Origin: Bacteroidales bacterium
GTDB lineage: Bacteria > Bacteroidota > Bacteroidia > Bacteroidales > JAFGXI01
Length of the DNA: 10,683 nt
NCBI GenBank assembly: GCA_026985625.1
Contig: JALSQC010000217.1
Span: forward strand, 1 to 10,683
Direction: 5' to 3'
Of this stretch, positions 1 to 6,708 are shown piece by piece. The notes under the pieces were generated by a model. That model saw only the letters and a list, made by a program, of their open reading frames with translations. It was not told where the DNA came from and ran no database searches. How positions within the stretch are numbered: position 1 is the stretch's first letter; each line of letters begins with the position of its first letter. The translations under genes and the position numbers were made by a program.

Positions 1-706
1 AATACAAAACCCGTGTAGTGCTTGGGTTAGATATATTTGTTGCTATTCCAAAATAAGATGATGTTGTAATTGAATTATCGGTGGCTGTTCCGTAAAGTAT
101 TGTAGGATTTGCATCAAAACCGTCGGAAATAAATAATTTCCAAACTCCTGTTGCTGTTCGTGTAATTTTTACTGTTCGTCCCAAAGGTGTTGTTCCGTCG
201 GCAGAGGTTGGATAATTTGCATCTATTAATGTTGTTGTAGTTGTTCCGTTTTGTTTGTATAAAACAAAATGGTCAGAGGCTCCTCCATCGAACTGAAAGA
301 AATATCCGTTAAAATTGTGCGAACCGTCTTTTAAATTTGCTCGAGTGCTATCGTCGGACATTAATATTATTTTGTAATCGTTTGTGCTTGATATAGACCA
401 ACCGCTACCGTCGGCAATGTTAAAATGCCATTCGCCATAGGCTTGTGTGCTTAATATTTTTATAATTGCGTCGCCTGTGTTTTGTTTCGACCTTAAAACG
501 TGTGTATCGGCATTGGCTCCCGAATTTATAGAACCGTCGCCTGATGTGGGAGGATTAATAACTTCAAAACTTGATATATCGCCATACCAGCTTGGATTTG
601 TCGTTATGTCATCATCGGTAAAATTATCGGTTATTTGTGCGTTTATGTCTATTGATAAAATAACAAAAAATATTATTATAGTTTTTTTTAAAATTTGTAA
701 TTTCAT
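1..706 (-). CDS. Secreted lamin-tail/LamG-like surface protein, N-terminal part (3' end outside window)
   Basis: The reading frame opens at an ATG (704-706, read on the minus strand) and stays open for 235 codons to the window edge, so the C-terminus is missing. It begins with a Sec signal peptide: lysines at 2, 7 and 8, a hydrophobic stretch at about 9-19, and an Ile-Asn-Ala-Gln cleavage region near residue 23. The mature part starts with an aspartate-rich DNFTDDD segment followed by TNPSWYGD. Later come YGEWHF, NGYFFQFDGG and SSYFGI. This order is typical of large Bacteroidota exported proteins with a concanavalin-like N-terminal beta-sandwich, often followed by lamin-tail repeats and a type IX secretion or gliding-motility C-terminal domain. 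Those later parts cannot be seen here. The start lies 33 bases after the OmpA-like gene, so co-transcription is likely. No catalytic residues are recognisable. Family assignment is from pattern memory, and the exact function is unknown. Confidence 0.75.
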   Translation of the reverse strand, partial: MKLQILKKTIIIFFVILSIDINAQITDNFTDDDITTNPSWYGDISSFEVINPPTSGDGSINSGANADTHVLRSKQNTGDAIIKILSTQAYGEWHFNIADGSGWSISSTNDYKIILMSDDSTRANLKDGSHNFNGYFFQFDGGASDHFVLYKQNGTTTTTLIDANYPTSADGTTPLGRTVKITRTATGVWKLFISDGFDANPTILYGTATDNSITTSSYFGIATNISNPSTTRVLY

Positions 707-739
707 AATTGTGAGTTGTTTTTTTTGTAAAAATAGTTT

Positions 740-1456
740 TTATTTTTTTGTTTTTGTTAAACTTGTAATTTTAAATTCGATACGATTATTACGTTTTTTA
801 CCCTCGGGGTCGGAGTTAAAAGTTATTGGGCGAGTTTGTCCAAATCCTTTAACAGTAATTCTTTGTTTTTTTATACCTTTTTTAATTAAATAATCGGCAA
901 CTTTTTGGGCTCTTTCTTTTGATATTTTCATATTGTCGTCGGCTTTGCCGTTATTATCGGTATGTCCCGAGAGTTCTATTTCTATTTTTTTATTTGTTTT
1001 TAAGAATTTATAAAATCTGTTTAACTCGGGATACGATTCGGGTAACATTTCTGATGTTCGTCCTTTAAAAAATATGCTGTTTAATGTTGATACTTGGTCT
1101 TTTTTTAATGGAGCAAGAAAAAGGTTTTGTTCGTCAACTTCGGTGTATTTGGTTAATTTGGTAACATCTAAGTTTCGAGTAACACTATAATATCCTTCGG
1201 CAAGGGCAAAGTATGCGTATTTTTTTCCGTAAGGAAGAATTATTTTATAATCTCCGTTTAACGGATTTTGGCGAGCAATTCCGGCTTCTTTTCCTTCGGG
1301 AAGAATTTCGTAAATTATTCTAACGTCGGCATCAACGGGTTGCATATTTCTTTCGTTAAGAACTCTTCCCGATATTAAGACTACAGGTTTGCTCCCTTGC
1401 GAGAACGATAAAATTGTTTGTAAAATAATTAATATTGTTAAGTATATTTTTTTCAT
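740..1456 (-). CDS. OmpA-family outer-membrane/peptidoglycan-binding protein with N-terminal regulatory-like beta domain
   Basis: This 238-residue protein probably sits in the outer membrane or periplasm and grips peptidoglycan. Residues 1-20 are a signal peptide ending in SFSQ. Residues 26-115 look like a carboxypeptidase-regulatory-type beta-sandwich (ISGRVLNERNMQPVDADV), a module common in Bacteroidota envelope proteins. Residues 125-232 are the OmpA C-terminal domain: SGHTDNNG (163-170, with the diaminopimelate-binding Asp167), then SKERAQKVADYL, VKGFGQTRPI and NNRIEF with Arg225. There is no N-terminal beta-barrel, so this is not a classical OmpA porin. I place the start at 1456 because it gives a proper signal peptide. 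An in-frame ATG at 1480 would add eight residues and overlap the preceding gene. The gene starts 11 bases after the ComM-like gene ends and lies 33 bases before the lamin-type gene, so the three probably share a transcript. Confidence 0.88.
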   Translation of the reverse strand: MKKIYLTILIILQTILSFSQGSKPVVLISGRVLNERNMQPVDADVRIIYEILPEGKEAGIARQNPLNGDYKIILPYGKKYAYFALAEGYYSVTRNLDVTKLTKYTEVDEQNLFLAPLKKDQVSTLNSIFFKGRTSEMLPESYPELNRFYKFLKTNKKIEIELSGHTDNNGKADDNMKISKERAQKVADYLIKKGIKKQRITVKGFGQTRPITFNSDPEGKKRNNRIEFKITSLTKTKK

Positions 1457-1467
1457 TTTTAATAAAT

Positions 1468-3009
1468 TTATTTTCCCCAATTTTCTCTGTCAAGACTTCG
1501 ATAATGTATTGCTTCGGCTATATGGTTTGTTTCTATATTTTGTGAATTTTCTAAATCGGCAATTGTTCGCGATACTTTTAATATTCTGTCGTAAGCTCGT
1601 GCCGACAAGCCAAATTTATTAATTGCTTGTTTAAGTAATGATTTGCTTTGGTTGTTTAGTTCGCAAAATTCTTGTATTAATTTTGTTGACATTTGTGAGT
1701 TGCTGTGTATTTTGTTGTAGTTTTTAAATCGGTTTTTTTGTATATTACGGGCTTTTATAACTCGTTCTTTTATTTGTGCCGATGTTTCGCTTGTCGATGT
1801 TTCGGACAATTTGTTAAACGGAACGGGCACAACTTCGAGGTGAATGTCTATTCGGTCTAATAATGGTCCGGATATTTTGTTTAAATATTTTTGAACTACT
1901 CCGGGCGAGCAAACACATGCTTTATCGGGGTGGTTATAATATCCGCAAGGACAAGGATTCATTGATGCTACTAACATAAAATTAGATGGGTATTGGACAG
2001 AGAATTTTGCTCTTGATATATTAATTATTTTATCCTCGATAGGTTGTCGCATAACTTCGAGAACTGTTCGCTTAAATTCAGGTAACTCGTCGAGAAAAAG
2101 AACGCCGTTATGTGCTAAAGATATTTCTCCCGGCTGAGGGTAAACTCCTCCTCCAACAAGAGCTACATCTGATATTGTATGGTGGGGCGAACGAAATGGT
2201 CGTTTTGTAATTAACGATGTGTCTTTGTCGATGTTTCCAATAATCGAATGTATTTTTGTTGTTTCTAAGGCTTCGTGTAGGGTTAATGGTGGCAATATTG
2301 TGGGTATGCGTTTTGCGAGCATTGTTTTTCCTGCTCCCGGCGGTCCTATCATTATAATATTATGACTGCCTGCTGCAGCTACTTCGAGTGCTCGTTTTAC
2401 GTTTTCTTGTCCTTTTACATCGGCAAAATCTATATCAAATATATCGTTTGAGTTAAAAAATTCTTCGCGGGTATTTATTATTGTTTTTTGTAGAGTTTTT
2501 TCGTTATTGTTAAAAAAGTTTATAACATCGGTAATTGTTTTAGCTCCATAAACATCTAAATTGTTTACAACTGCGGCTTCGCGTGCATTTTGTTCGGGAA
2601 GTATAAATCCTTTAAATCCTTCGGATCGGGCTTTTATTGCTATTGGCAGAGCTCCTTTTATTGGTTGTAATGTTCCGTCTAACGATAGTTCGCCAAGAAT
2701 TATATATTTGTCAATGTTTGTGCCTATTATTTGATTTGATGCTGCTAAAATTCCTATTGCTAATGTTAAGTCGTAAGCCGAGCCTTCTTTTTTTATGTCG
2801 GCAGGAGCCATATTTATTATTATTTTTTTTCCGGGTATTTTATATCCGTTGTTTCGTAATGCCGAGTCGATACGTTGTTTGCTTTCTTTTACAGCATTAT
2901 CGGGTAAACCTACAAGATAAAAATTTATACCTTGTGAGATGTTTACTTCTACTGTAATTATAGAGGCATCGACACCAAAAACCGAACTTCCGAATGTTTT
3001 TATTAGCAT
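1468..3009 (-). CDS. comM: YifB/ComM-family Mg-chelatase-like AAA+ ATPase
   Basis: The protein has 513 residues, full length for the family (about 500). In naturally transformable bacteria ComM is a hexameric helicase that promotes branch migration when incoming DNA recombines with the chromosome. In other bacteria (YifB) its role is less clear. Residues 1-175 form the N-terminal ChlI-like domain with VGLPDNAVKESKQRI. The AAA+ core has Walker A GPPGAGKT (222-229), RPFRSPHHTISD (270-281) and Walker B VLFLDELPE (303-311). A cysteine-rich loop follows (Cys353, 355, 365, 367), then GPLLDRIDIH (381-390). The Mg-chelatase C-terminal domain contains LSARAYDRILKVSRTIADLE (468-487). All key ATPase residues are present. 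A 107-base A/T-rich gap lies upstream and the OmpA-like gene follows after 11 bases. No other competence gene is visible, so natural transformation cannot be inferred. Confidence 0.95.
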   Translation of the reverse strand: MLIKTFGSSVFGVDASIITVEVNISQGINFYLVGLPDNAVKESKQRIDSALRNNGYKIPGKKIIINMAPADIKKEGSAYDLTLAIGILAASNQIIGTNIDKYIILGELSLDGTLQPIKGALPIAIKARSEGFKGFILPEQNAREAAVVNNLDVYGAKTITDVINFFNNNEKTLQKTIINTREEFFNSNDIFDIDFADVKGQENVKRALEVAAAGSHNIIMIGPPGAGKTMLAKRIPTILPPLTLHEALETTKIHSIIGNIDKDTSLITKRPFRSPHHTISDVALVGGGVYPQPGEISLAHNGVLFLDELPEFKRTVLEVMRQPIEDKIINISRAKFSVQYPSNFMLVASMNPCPCGYYNHPDKACVCSPGVVQKYLNKISGPLLDRIDIHLEVVPVPFNKLSETSTSETSAQIKERVIKARNIQKNRFKNYNKIHSNSQMSTKLIQEFCELNNQSKSLLKQAINKFGLSARAYDRILKVSRTIADLENSQNIETNHIAEAIHYRSLDRENWGK

Positions 3010-3116
3010 AAAATAATAAAATCTAAATTTATAAAATTGAAATGTAAAGTAAAAAAATTTAACAAAAAAATCTTTATTTTTTTTTATATGATTTTATGCT
3101 ATTGTTAATTTTAAAG
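3010..3116. other. A/T-rich intergenic gap between response regulator and comM
   Basis: This 107-base gap is the only break of more than 33 bases inside the minus-strand gene run, so comM may have its own promoter here. Read on the minus strand, TACATTTC (3046-3039) resembles the Bacteroidota -7 box TAnnTTTG with one mismatch. The nearest TTG lies only 16 bases upstream of it, which is short, so I do not call a promoter. An A/T-only inverted repeat, AAAAAAAT-CTTT-ATTTTTTT, occupies 3064-3083 and could be a weak terminator or simply low-complexity sequence. A tandem AAAGTTAT pair at 3113-3128 runs into the last codons and stop of the response regulator gene. Confidence 0.4.
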
Positions 3117-3764
3117 TTATAAAGTTATAATATTATTTTTTATTGCATATTTTACTAAATCAACCGATGTGGCAAGGTTTAGTTTTTTCATAATGTTTCG
3201 TTTGTGTGTTTCGACGGTGCGAGGACTTATAAATAATTTTTTTCCTATTTCTATGTATGTCATTCCCTCGGAAAAATATTTTATAATTTCAATTTCTCTA
3301 TTTGATAACAGGTCGTCGTTTTTTTTGTTTTTTGTTTTTTTTATGAAAATATTATAAATTGTTTTTGATATTGAGTCGCCAAAATATTCTTCGTTGTTGC
3401 ATATTAAATTTATTGCTTTTAAGAACTCGTCTTTTGATGTGTTTTTTGATAAGAAACCTTTTGCTCCTTTTTCTACTACCGATAAAATTGTATTTCCGTC
3501 GTCGTTAGCCGATAGTATTAAGATTTTAATCTCGGGATTTTCGTTTGTTAATTTTTCTGTTATTTCTATACCGGTCATATCGGGCATTGATATATCTAAT
3601 ACTAATAAATCGATATTGTTATTTTTTAATTTTTCGAATAATGTTTTTGCATTATCGGCTTCGAAAATAATTTTTATGTTTTTTTCGCCAAAAACCATTA
3701 GTTTTAGACCGTCTCTTACTATTTTATGGTCGTCAACAATTGCTATTTTACAAGTTTTATTCAT
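3117..3764 (-). CDS. NarL/FixJ-type response regulator (REC + LuxR HTH)
   Basis: This 215-residue cytoplasmic transcription factor should be switched on by phosphorylation from a sensor kinase. The receiver domain (about 5-122) has the acidic pair Asp11-Asp12, the phospho-acceptor Asp57 in LVLDISMPDMTG, Ser85 in ILILSAND, and the conserved Lys107 in GFLSKN. A lysine- and asparagine-rich linker (142-150) follows. The LuxR/GerE helix-turn-helix spans about 153-212, with LLSNREIEIIKYFSEG and the recognition region ISPRTVETHKRNIMKKLN. All residues needed for phosphorylation and DNA binding are present. Its ATG lies inside the end of the GldI-like gene (8-base overlap), which implies translational coupling. 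No histidine kinase is adjacent. The hybrid kinase at the right edge carries its own receiver and is more than 6 kb away, so it is not an obvious partner. Target genes are unknown. Confidence 0.93.
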   Translation of the reverse strand: MNKTCKIAIVDDHKIVRDGLKLMVFGEKNIKIIFEADNAKTLFEKLKNNNIDLLVLDISMPDMTGIEITEKLTNENPEIKILILSANDDGNTILSVVEKGAKGFLSKNTSKDEFLKAINLICNNEEYFGDSISKTIYNIFIKKTKNKKNDDLLSNREIEIIKYFSEGMTYIEIGKKLFISPRTVETHKRNIMKKLNLATSVDLVKYAIKNNIITL

Positions 3765-4314
3765 TTGTTTTTGTATTTTGTTTTAATATATCAATAAGTT
3801 CAATATCGTAAACTATTGTAGATAACGGCGGAATTTTTTTTTCGTCTCCAATTAATCCATAGGCTAAAAAAGGAGCCATAATAAATCTGGCTTTTTCGCC
3901 TTTTCGCATTAATAGTATTCCTATTTCTAATCCTTTTTCTACTCCTCCTTGTCCTACTTTAAACGATTTTGCTCCTAAGGAGTCTGATGTATAGCATAAT
4001 TTTCCGTTAAGTAAACTAAGTTTATATTTTATTATAACAACATCGCCTGTTTTTACCGAGTCTCCATTTGTTTTTTTGTATATATCGTAAAATAATCCTG
4101 CTTTGTTAAGTTTCATTTTCCAATTTCGACGACGACAATATCCGTTAATTCTATCTATGTCTTCTTTTACCAAATGTTTGTTTATTTTAACTAATGGTTC
4201 TTTGTATTTTTGTTTTATGTATGTTAACGATGGTTTTGGTTTTTCGTTTTTGCACGAAAAAGATATGGTAATTATTAAAAGTATTATTAATATTTTATTT
4301 AAAGTTGTTAGCAT
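3757..4314 (-). CDS. gldI: GldI-like FKBP-type peptidyl-prolyl cis-trans isomerase lipoprotein
   Basis: This 185-residue protein has a short lipoprotein signal: a hydrophobic run at 8-19, then SFS-Cys21, the likely lipidation site. That would make it a membrane-anchored, periplasm-facing folding factor. Residues 30-85 are a family-specific segment including YCRRRNW (59-65) and GLFYDIY. The FKBP domain covers about 88-178: GDVVIIKYKLSLLNG, Asp111 in TSDSLG, GGVEKGLEIGILLMRKGEK (123-141), LAYGLIGD with Tyr152 (150-157), IPPLSTIVYDIELIDI (161-176). The hydrophobic-pocket tryptophan of human FKBP12 is replaced by leucine (Leu129), as is common in relatives. Size, lipobox and sequence order match GldI, a lipoprotein needed for gliding in Flavobacterium johnsoniae. 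In non-gliding Bacteroidota similar proteins are general envelope foldases, so motility cannot be concluded. The gene overlaps the DHH gene upstream by 20 bases and the response regulator downstream by 8. Confidence 0.85.
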   Translation of the reverse strand: MLTTLNKILIILLIITISFSCKNEKPKPSLTYIKQKYKEPLVKINKHLVKEDIDRINGYCRRRNWKMKLNKAGLFYDIYKKTNGDSVKTGDVVIIKYKLSLLNGKLCYTSDSLGAKSFKVGQGGVEKGLEIGILLMRKGEKARFIMAPFLAYGLIGDEKKIPPLSTIVYDIELIDILKQNTKTNE

Positions 4315-5332
4315 AAAATTCTATTAGCGAATTTTTAAATTTTTTTATTGTCTCGTCTAAATTTAAAAAACATTTTCCTCCGGCGGCATTTAAATGTCCT
4401 CCTCCGTTAAAATATTTTTTTGCAAAAACATTTGCGGGAAAATTACCTTTTGAGCGAAACGATGTTTTTATATAATCGGTTTTTTCGATAAATATGGCCG
4501 AAAAATTAATGTTTTTTATCGATAAAGGTAGATTTACAAAACCTTCGGCATCGCCTGACTTAAATTTGTATTTTGTTAATTCTTCGATTGTTAAATAAAT
4601 AAAAGCCGAGTTGTATTTTGTTAAAACTTGCATTTTGTTGTTTAAACAATAACCCATTAATCGCATACGGTTCTCGGAAAAATTATTATATACATTATCT
4701 ATAATTTTTTGTTTGTCAATATTAAATTCAAGTAGTTTAGATACAATGTTAAAAGTTTGCGGATTTGATGAGTTATAATTTAACAAGCCTGTATCGGTAA
4801 TGATTCCGGTAAATAAACATTCGGCGATATTTGTATTTATATAAGTGTTTAATTCGGTATCTTCTAAAATTTTGTATGTTAATTCCGATGTAGAGCTTAC
4901 TGATGTGTCGGAGAACGATAAATCAGCTATTTTTTGTGGATTGGGGTGATGATCTATCAATATTTTTTTTGCGTTATTGTTTATTGACAAAAAATCTTTT
5001 TCAAAACTTTCTAAACGTTTTAACGAATTAAAATCTATATAAAAAATTAAATCTGATTTTTCGATAAGTTTTATTATTGTATTTTTTTTATACGGATAAA
5101 TTAATACATTATCGTTATCGGGTAACCAATGCAAAAATTCGGGATATTTACTTGGTGATATTACAACGGCTTTTTTGTTTGTTTTTTGAAATATAAGTTT
5201 TAAAGCTAACGATGCTCCTATTGCGTCTCCATCGGGGTTGTGATGCGGTATAATAACAATGTTTGTTGCTTTTTTTATATATGTTTTAAGTTCTTGTATT
5301 TTGGTTTTGTAATCCACAATTTTTTTTGCCAA
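4295..5332 (-). CDS. DHH/DHHA1-family phosphoesterase (NrnA-like oligoribonuclease/pAp phosphatase)
   Basis: The predicted cytoplasmic enzyme has 345 residues, normal for NrnA-like proteins, which degrade nanoRNAs and/or remove the 3' phosphate of pAp. Related DHH-DHHA1 enzymes cleave linear or cyclic dinucleotides. The metal-binding motifs appear in order: IPHHNPDGDAIGAS (28-41, with His31, Asp34 and Asp36), Asp100 in FYIDFN, IDHHP (126-130), and Asp180 in GIITDTG. The DHHA1 domain ends with YFNGGGHLNAAGG (307-319), the substrate-binding GGGH. No ATG precedes motif I, so translation must begin at a non-ATG codon: TTG at 5332 (used here) or GTG at 5317, which would give 340 residues. A perfect TATATTTG overlaps the TTG. 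The gene begins 14 bases after the SGNH gene and overlaps the GldI-like gene by 20 bases. The family is certain; the substrate is inferred. Confidence 0.93.
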   Translation of the reverse strand: MAKKIVDYKTKIQELKTYIKKATNIVIIPHHNPDGDAIGASLALKLIFQKTNKKAVVISPSKYPEFLHWLPDNDNVLIYPYKKNTIIKLIEKSDLIFYIDFNSLKRLESFEKDFLSINNNAKKILIDHHPNPQKIADLSFSDTSVSSTSELTYKILEDTELNTYINTNIAECLFTGIITDTGLLNYNSSNPQTFNIVSKLLEFNIDKQKIIDNVYNNFSENRMRLMGYCLNNKMQVLTKYNSAFIYLTIEELTKYKFKSGDAEGFVNLPLSIKNINFSAIFIEKTDYIKTSFRSKGNFPANVFAKKYFNGGGHLNAAGGKCFLNLDETIKKFKNSLIEFYANNFK

Positions 5333-5346
5333 ATATAATAAATTTA

Positions 5347-6708
5347 CTACAAAATATTTATTTCGGCGTTTTTTATATAAATTGGTGTTTTGCTTTTATT
5401 AAAGAAATAAATTTTAATATAATCGGATAATTTTATTTTTTTGGGAACAAAAATCGAAAATTCTACTTTTGTCCATTTATTATTTTTGCATATATCGCTA
5501 AGATTTAAAGTTTTTTGTAGTATTAATATCGAATCTCTTTCTATATTAAAAATTAATTTTGGGTTAGATAGCGTATCGTTTAATAATATATTTGATGTAA
5601 TACATATTTTTTTTGGTAAGATTTTTAATTGTGATATTTGTTTAATTAATAAACTACCATATATGTTTTTGTTGTTAACACAAACAATATTTGTTGTGTT
5701 TTGTTTTTTTATTTTATTGTGTAATACTTGACTGCTTAAATTTACAAGTATTTTATGTTTAATGTTTTTGCATAAATATTCGGTTTTATTATCGGTATAA
5801 TAATTTGTTGTTTTATGGTTTAAAATTAATTTGGCTATTTTATTTGATAATTTTATTGCTGATTTTTTTTCGAGATGACTTCCGTCGTAAGAAGTATAAT
5901 CTTTACCTACATTTAACCAATTGCCTCCGGCATTAATAAAATCGGCTACAAATTTTTTGCGATTTAGTCCGCTGTAATTATCTTCGAGAACCTCCATATC
6001 AAAAGACGAAGGAGGAAAAAATCCGTAAACTTTTATTTTATTATTTGTCCATTTTTTTATTTGATTTAATAAATTTAATATTATTTTTTTTGAAACAGTA
6101 TTTTTTTTAAACGTTTTTTTATATTCGGGTAATGCTTTATATGGCTGGGGAACAATATACCACGAGGCTATCCATCCGTTAGGATAAAACTCTTCTTGAT
6201 AATTATAGAGTATATTTGATTTTTTTATATATTTTTTGCTTATAAGACGGGGAGATAAAACAGTAAAACTTTTTTTTATTTTAAAAAAATATTTGTCGCT
6301 AATGATTTCCTCGCGTTTTCGGTTTAATTCTTGTTTTAGATGTTCGTTTTTTGAGGCTTCGGGAGTTAGCGACCAAGGTGTTATTCCTAAAATTATTATT
6401 TTTGTATAAGATGTAGTATCTAATTTATTATTTATTAAATTAAATAATGTTTTTTCGAAACCTGCCGACGAATATCCTAAATTTAAAGCACTATGTTTTA
6501 ATATTTTTTGTATTTGTTCGGGAGATATTCCTCGATATACCCTTGAGTCGCCTGCAATAATTATTTTGTATTTTTTATTAGTATGTGTTTTTGATATAAA
6601 AGTGTGTTTATATAATAAATCGTTATTTTTTATATCAATATATTTTGATATTAATAAAGCAAAAGTTATTGCAGTTACAATTGATAATATTACTCTCTTA
6701 TTAAACAT
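5347..6708 (-). CDS. Membrane-anchored SGNH-hydrolase-like protein, partner of MBOAT acyltransferase
   Basis: The protein has 453 residues. An N-terminal membrane anchor (about 6-24) precedes a periplasmic region. Residues 48-300 look like a divergent SGNH/GDSL fold: block I IIAGDSR with Ser55 as putative nucleophile, block II NLGYSSAG (76-83), block III ILGITPW (106-112), where the usual Asn is Thr110, and block V DGSH with Asp275 and His278. Residues of about 310-453 form a separate beta-strand-rich domain ending in WTKVEFSIFVP and IKIYFFNKSKTPIYI, reminiscent of a jelly-roll carbohydrate-binding module. Its ATG directly abuts the stop codon of the MBOAT gene, so the two are certainly co-translated. 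By analogy with AlgI-AlgJ/AlgX and DltB-DltD pairs, it probably receives or places the acyl group carried across the membrane by the MBOAT. Fold assignment rests on short motifs only; substrate and acyl donor are unknown. The gene is very A/T-rich with many lysine and asparagine codons. Confidence 0.75.
   Translation of the reverse strand: MFNKRVILSIVTAITFALLISKYIDIKNNDLLYKHTFISKTHTNKKYKIIIAGDSRVYRGISPEQIQKILKHSALNLGYSSAGFEKTLFNLINNKLDTTSYTKIIILGITPWSLTPEASKNEHLKQELNRKREEIISDKYFFKIKKSFTVLSPRLISKKYIKKSNILYNYQEEFYPNGWIASWYIVPQPYKALPEYKKTFKKNTVSKKIILNLLNQIKKWTNNKIKVYGFFPPSSFDMEVLEDNYSGLNRKKFVADFINAGGNWLNVGKDYTSYDGSHLEKKSAIKLSNKIAKLILNHKTTNYYTDNKTEYLCKNIKHKILVNLSSQVLHNKIKKQNTTNIVCVNNKNIYGSLLIKQISQLKILPKKICITSNILLNDTLSNPKLIFNIERDSILILQKTLNLSDICKNNKWTKVEFSIFVPKKIKLSDYIKIYFFNKSKTPIYIKNAEINIL

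Noticed and set aside
447..893. Plus-strand open frame of 148 codons across the left end
   Set aside because: It is antisense to the secreted protein and the OmpA-like gene and covers both of their ends. The product is low-complexity Phe/Ile/Val-rich with no motif, as expected from reading A/T-rich genes backwards.
2637..2957. Plus-strand open frame of 106 codons inside comM
   Set aside because: Fully antisense to the conserved N-terminal domain of the ComM-like ATPase. The leucine-rich product reflects the complementary strand, not a membrane protein.
3064..3083. Inverted repeat AAAAAAAT/ATTTTTTT as a rho-independent terminator
   Set aside because: The stem has no G-C pair and lies in a low-complexity A/T tract, so it is indistinguishable from chance. 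It is noted only in the intergenic entry.
3113..3128. Tandem AAAGTTAT pair as a regulatory repeat or attachment site
   Set aside because: Only two 8-base copies, overlapping the last codons and stop of the response regulator. No integrase or other mobile gene is nearby.
3394..3786. Plus-strand open frame of 130 codons over the response regulator
   Set aside because: Antisense to the receiver domain with its conserved Asp and Lys residues. The product has no recognisable domain.
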